Shown: one piece after another, positions 63,975 to 64,000 of the stretch
Layout of the letters: every line of letters starts with the position of its first letter
Position numbering within the stretch: position 1 is the first letter of the stretch
From: Candidatus Sulfurimonas marisnigri
GTDB taxonomy: Bacteria > Campylobacterota > Campylobacteria > Campylobacterales > Sulfurimonadaceae
DNA: 64,000 nucleotides
NCBI RefSeq assembly: GCF_015265475.1
Contig: NZ_CP054493.1
Span: 1,240,001 to 1,304,000 of the forward strand
Direction: 5' to 3'
Notes under the pieces: model-generated
Told to the model about the DNA's origin: nothing
Databases searched by the model: none
The model's input: only the letters and a program-made list of their open reading frames with translations
Program-made: the position numbers and the translations under genes

Positions 63975-64000
63975 CAAAATAGTCATTAAAAGCTTGTTTA

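Overview
The window is AT-rich, densely packed chromosomal DNA from a Campylobacterota (Epsilonproteobacteria) member, most likely Sulfurimonas-like. The evidence is gene content and order. There is a short LID-less adenylate kinase beside aspS, a long DapD, a CiaD-like protein beside purU, a flgFG pair behind a sigma-54 promoter, and a run (adk-aspS ... nadK ... recN-tatD-mltD-rlpA ... kdsC-lptC-lptA-engB-membrane protein-mrdA) that I recall as also being contiguous in Campylobacter jejuni. metG-(small Cys protein)-fbp-mobB is a second such block. The genus is an inference. No rRNA, tRNA, CRISPR array or insertion sequence was recognised.

Layout. 1-7.2 kb: M50 protease (cut by the window edge), lepB, folD, a small cytochrome c, a CitE-like lyase, a TonB/TolA-type protein, hemL, atpZ and two hypotheticals. 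7.2-13.4 kb: rpoD, flgF-flgG, and a RimK ligase / retropepsin-like protease / AstE-AspA hydrolase triad. 13.4-14.15 kb: non-coding DNA and a decayed EAL-domain gene. 14.2-17.8 kb: a tightly overlapped operon leuD-leuB-TPR-CiaD-like-purU, then trmL and a small membrane protein. 18-24.2 kb: S24 repressor, NlpC/P60 lipoprotein, a miniature FlgC-like protein, dapD, ankyrin protein, DUF6166-HTH protein, MoCF-domain protein. 24.4-29.6 kb: an RND/MMPL exporter, LolA-like protein and DUF1302-like outer-membrane protein, a probable envelope lipid-transport operon. 29.6-34.2 kb: RNA helicase, CHAD protein, a second (LID-bearing) adenylate kinase, and a compositionally foreign Na/Ca exchanger.

34.2-53.2 kb is the conserved core block, interrupted by a Cache-GGDEF diguanylate cyclase and by a 4-kb accessory segment between nadK and recN. 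That segment holds a ferritin, a foreign-looking HI0933 flavoprotein, a ParE/RelE-type toxin-antitoxin pair, a small lipoprotein and an attC-like imperfect hairpin. After it come recN, tatD, two cell-wall lytic enzymes, hisB, the KDO/LPS-transport genes, engB and PBP2. 53.2-64 kb: a Ca/Na antiporter, ybeY, a small motility-type protein, queC, a YgjP-like metalloprotease, a DUF4015 GH-like protein, an orphan DctP, a LolA-like protein, a Mur-ligase-like protein, metG, fbp and mobB.

The most unusual global signal is the 10-bp palindrome CTACATGTAG. I found nine exact copies, eight of them in the short gaps between genes and mostly just after stop codons, far more than chance predicts. Other points of interest are the RimK/retropepsin/AspA triad, the RND-LolA-DUF1302 operon, the EAL pseudogene, the two adenylate kinases, the attC-like site and four small genes encoding fewer than 60 residues.
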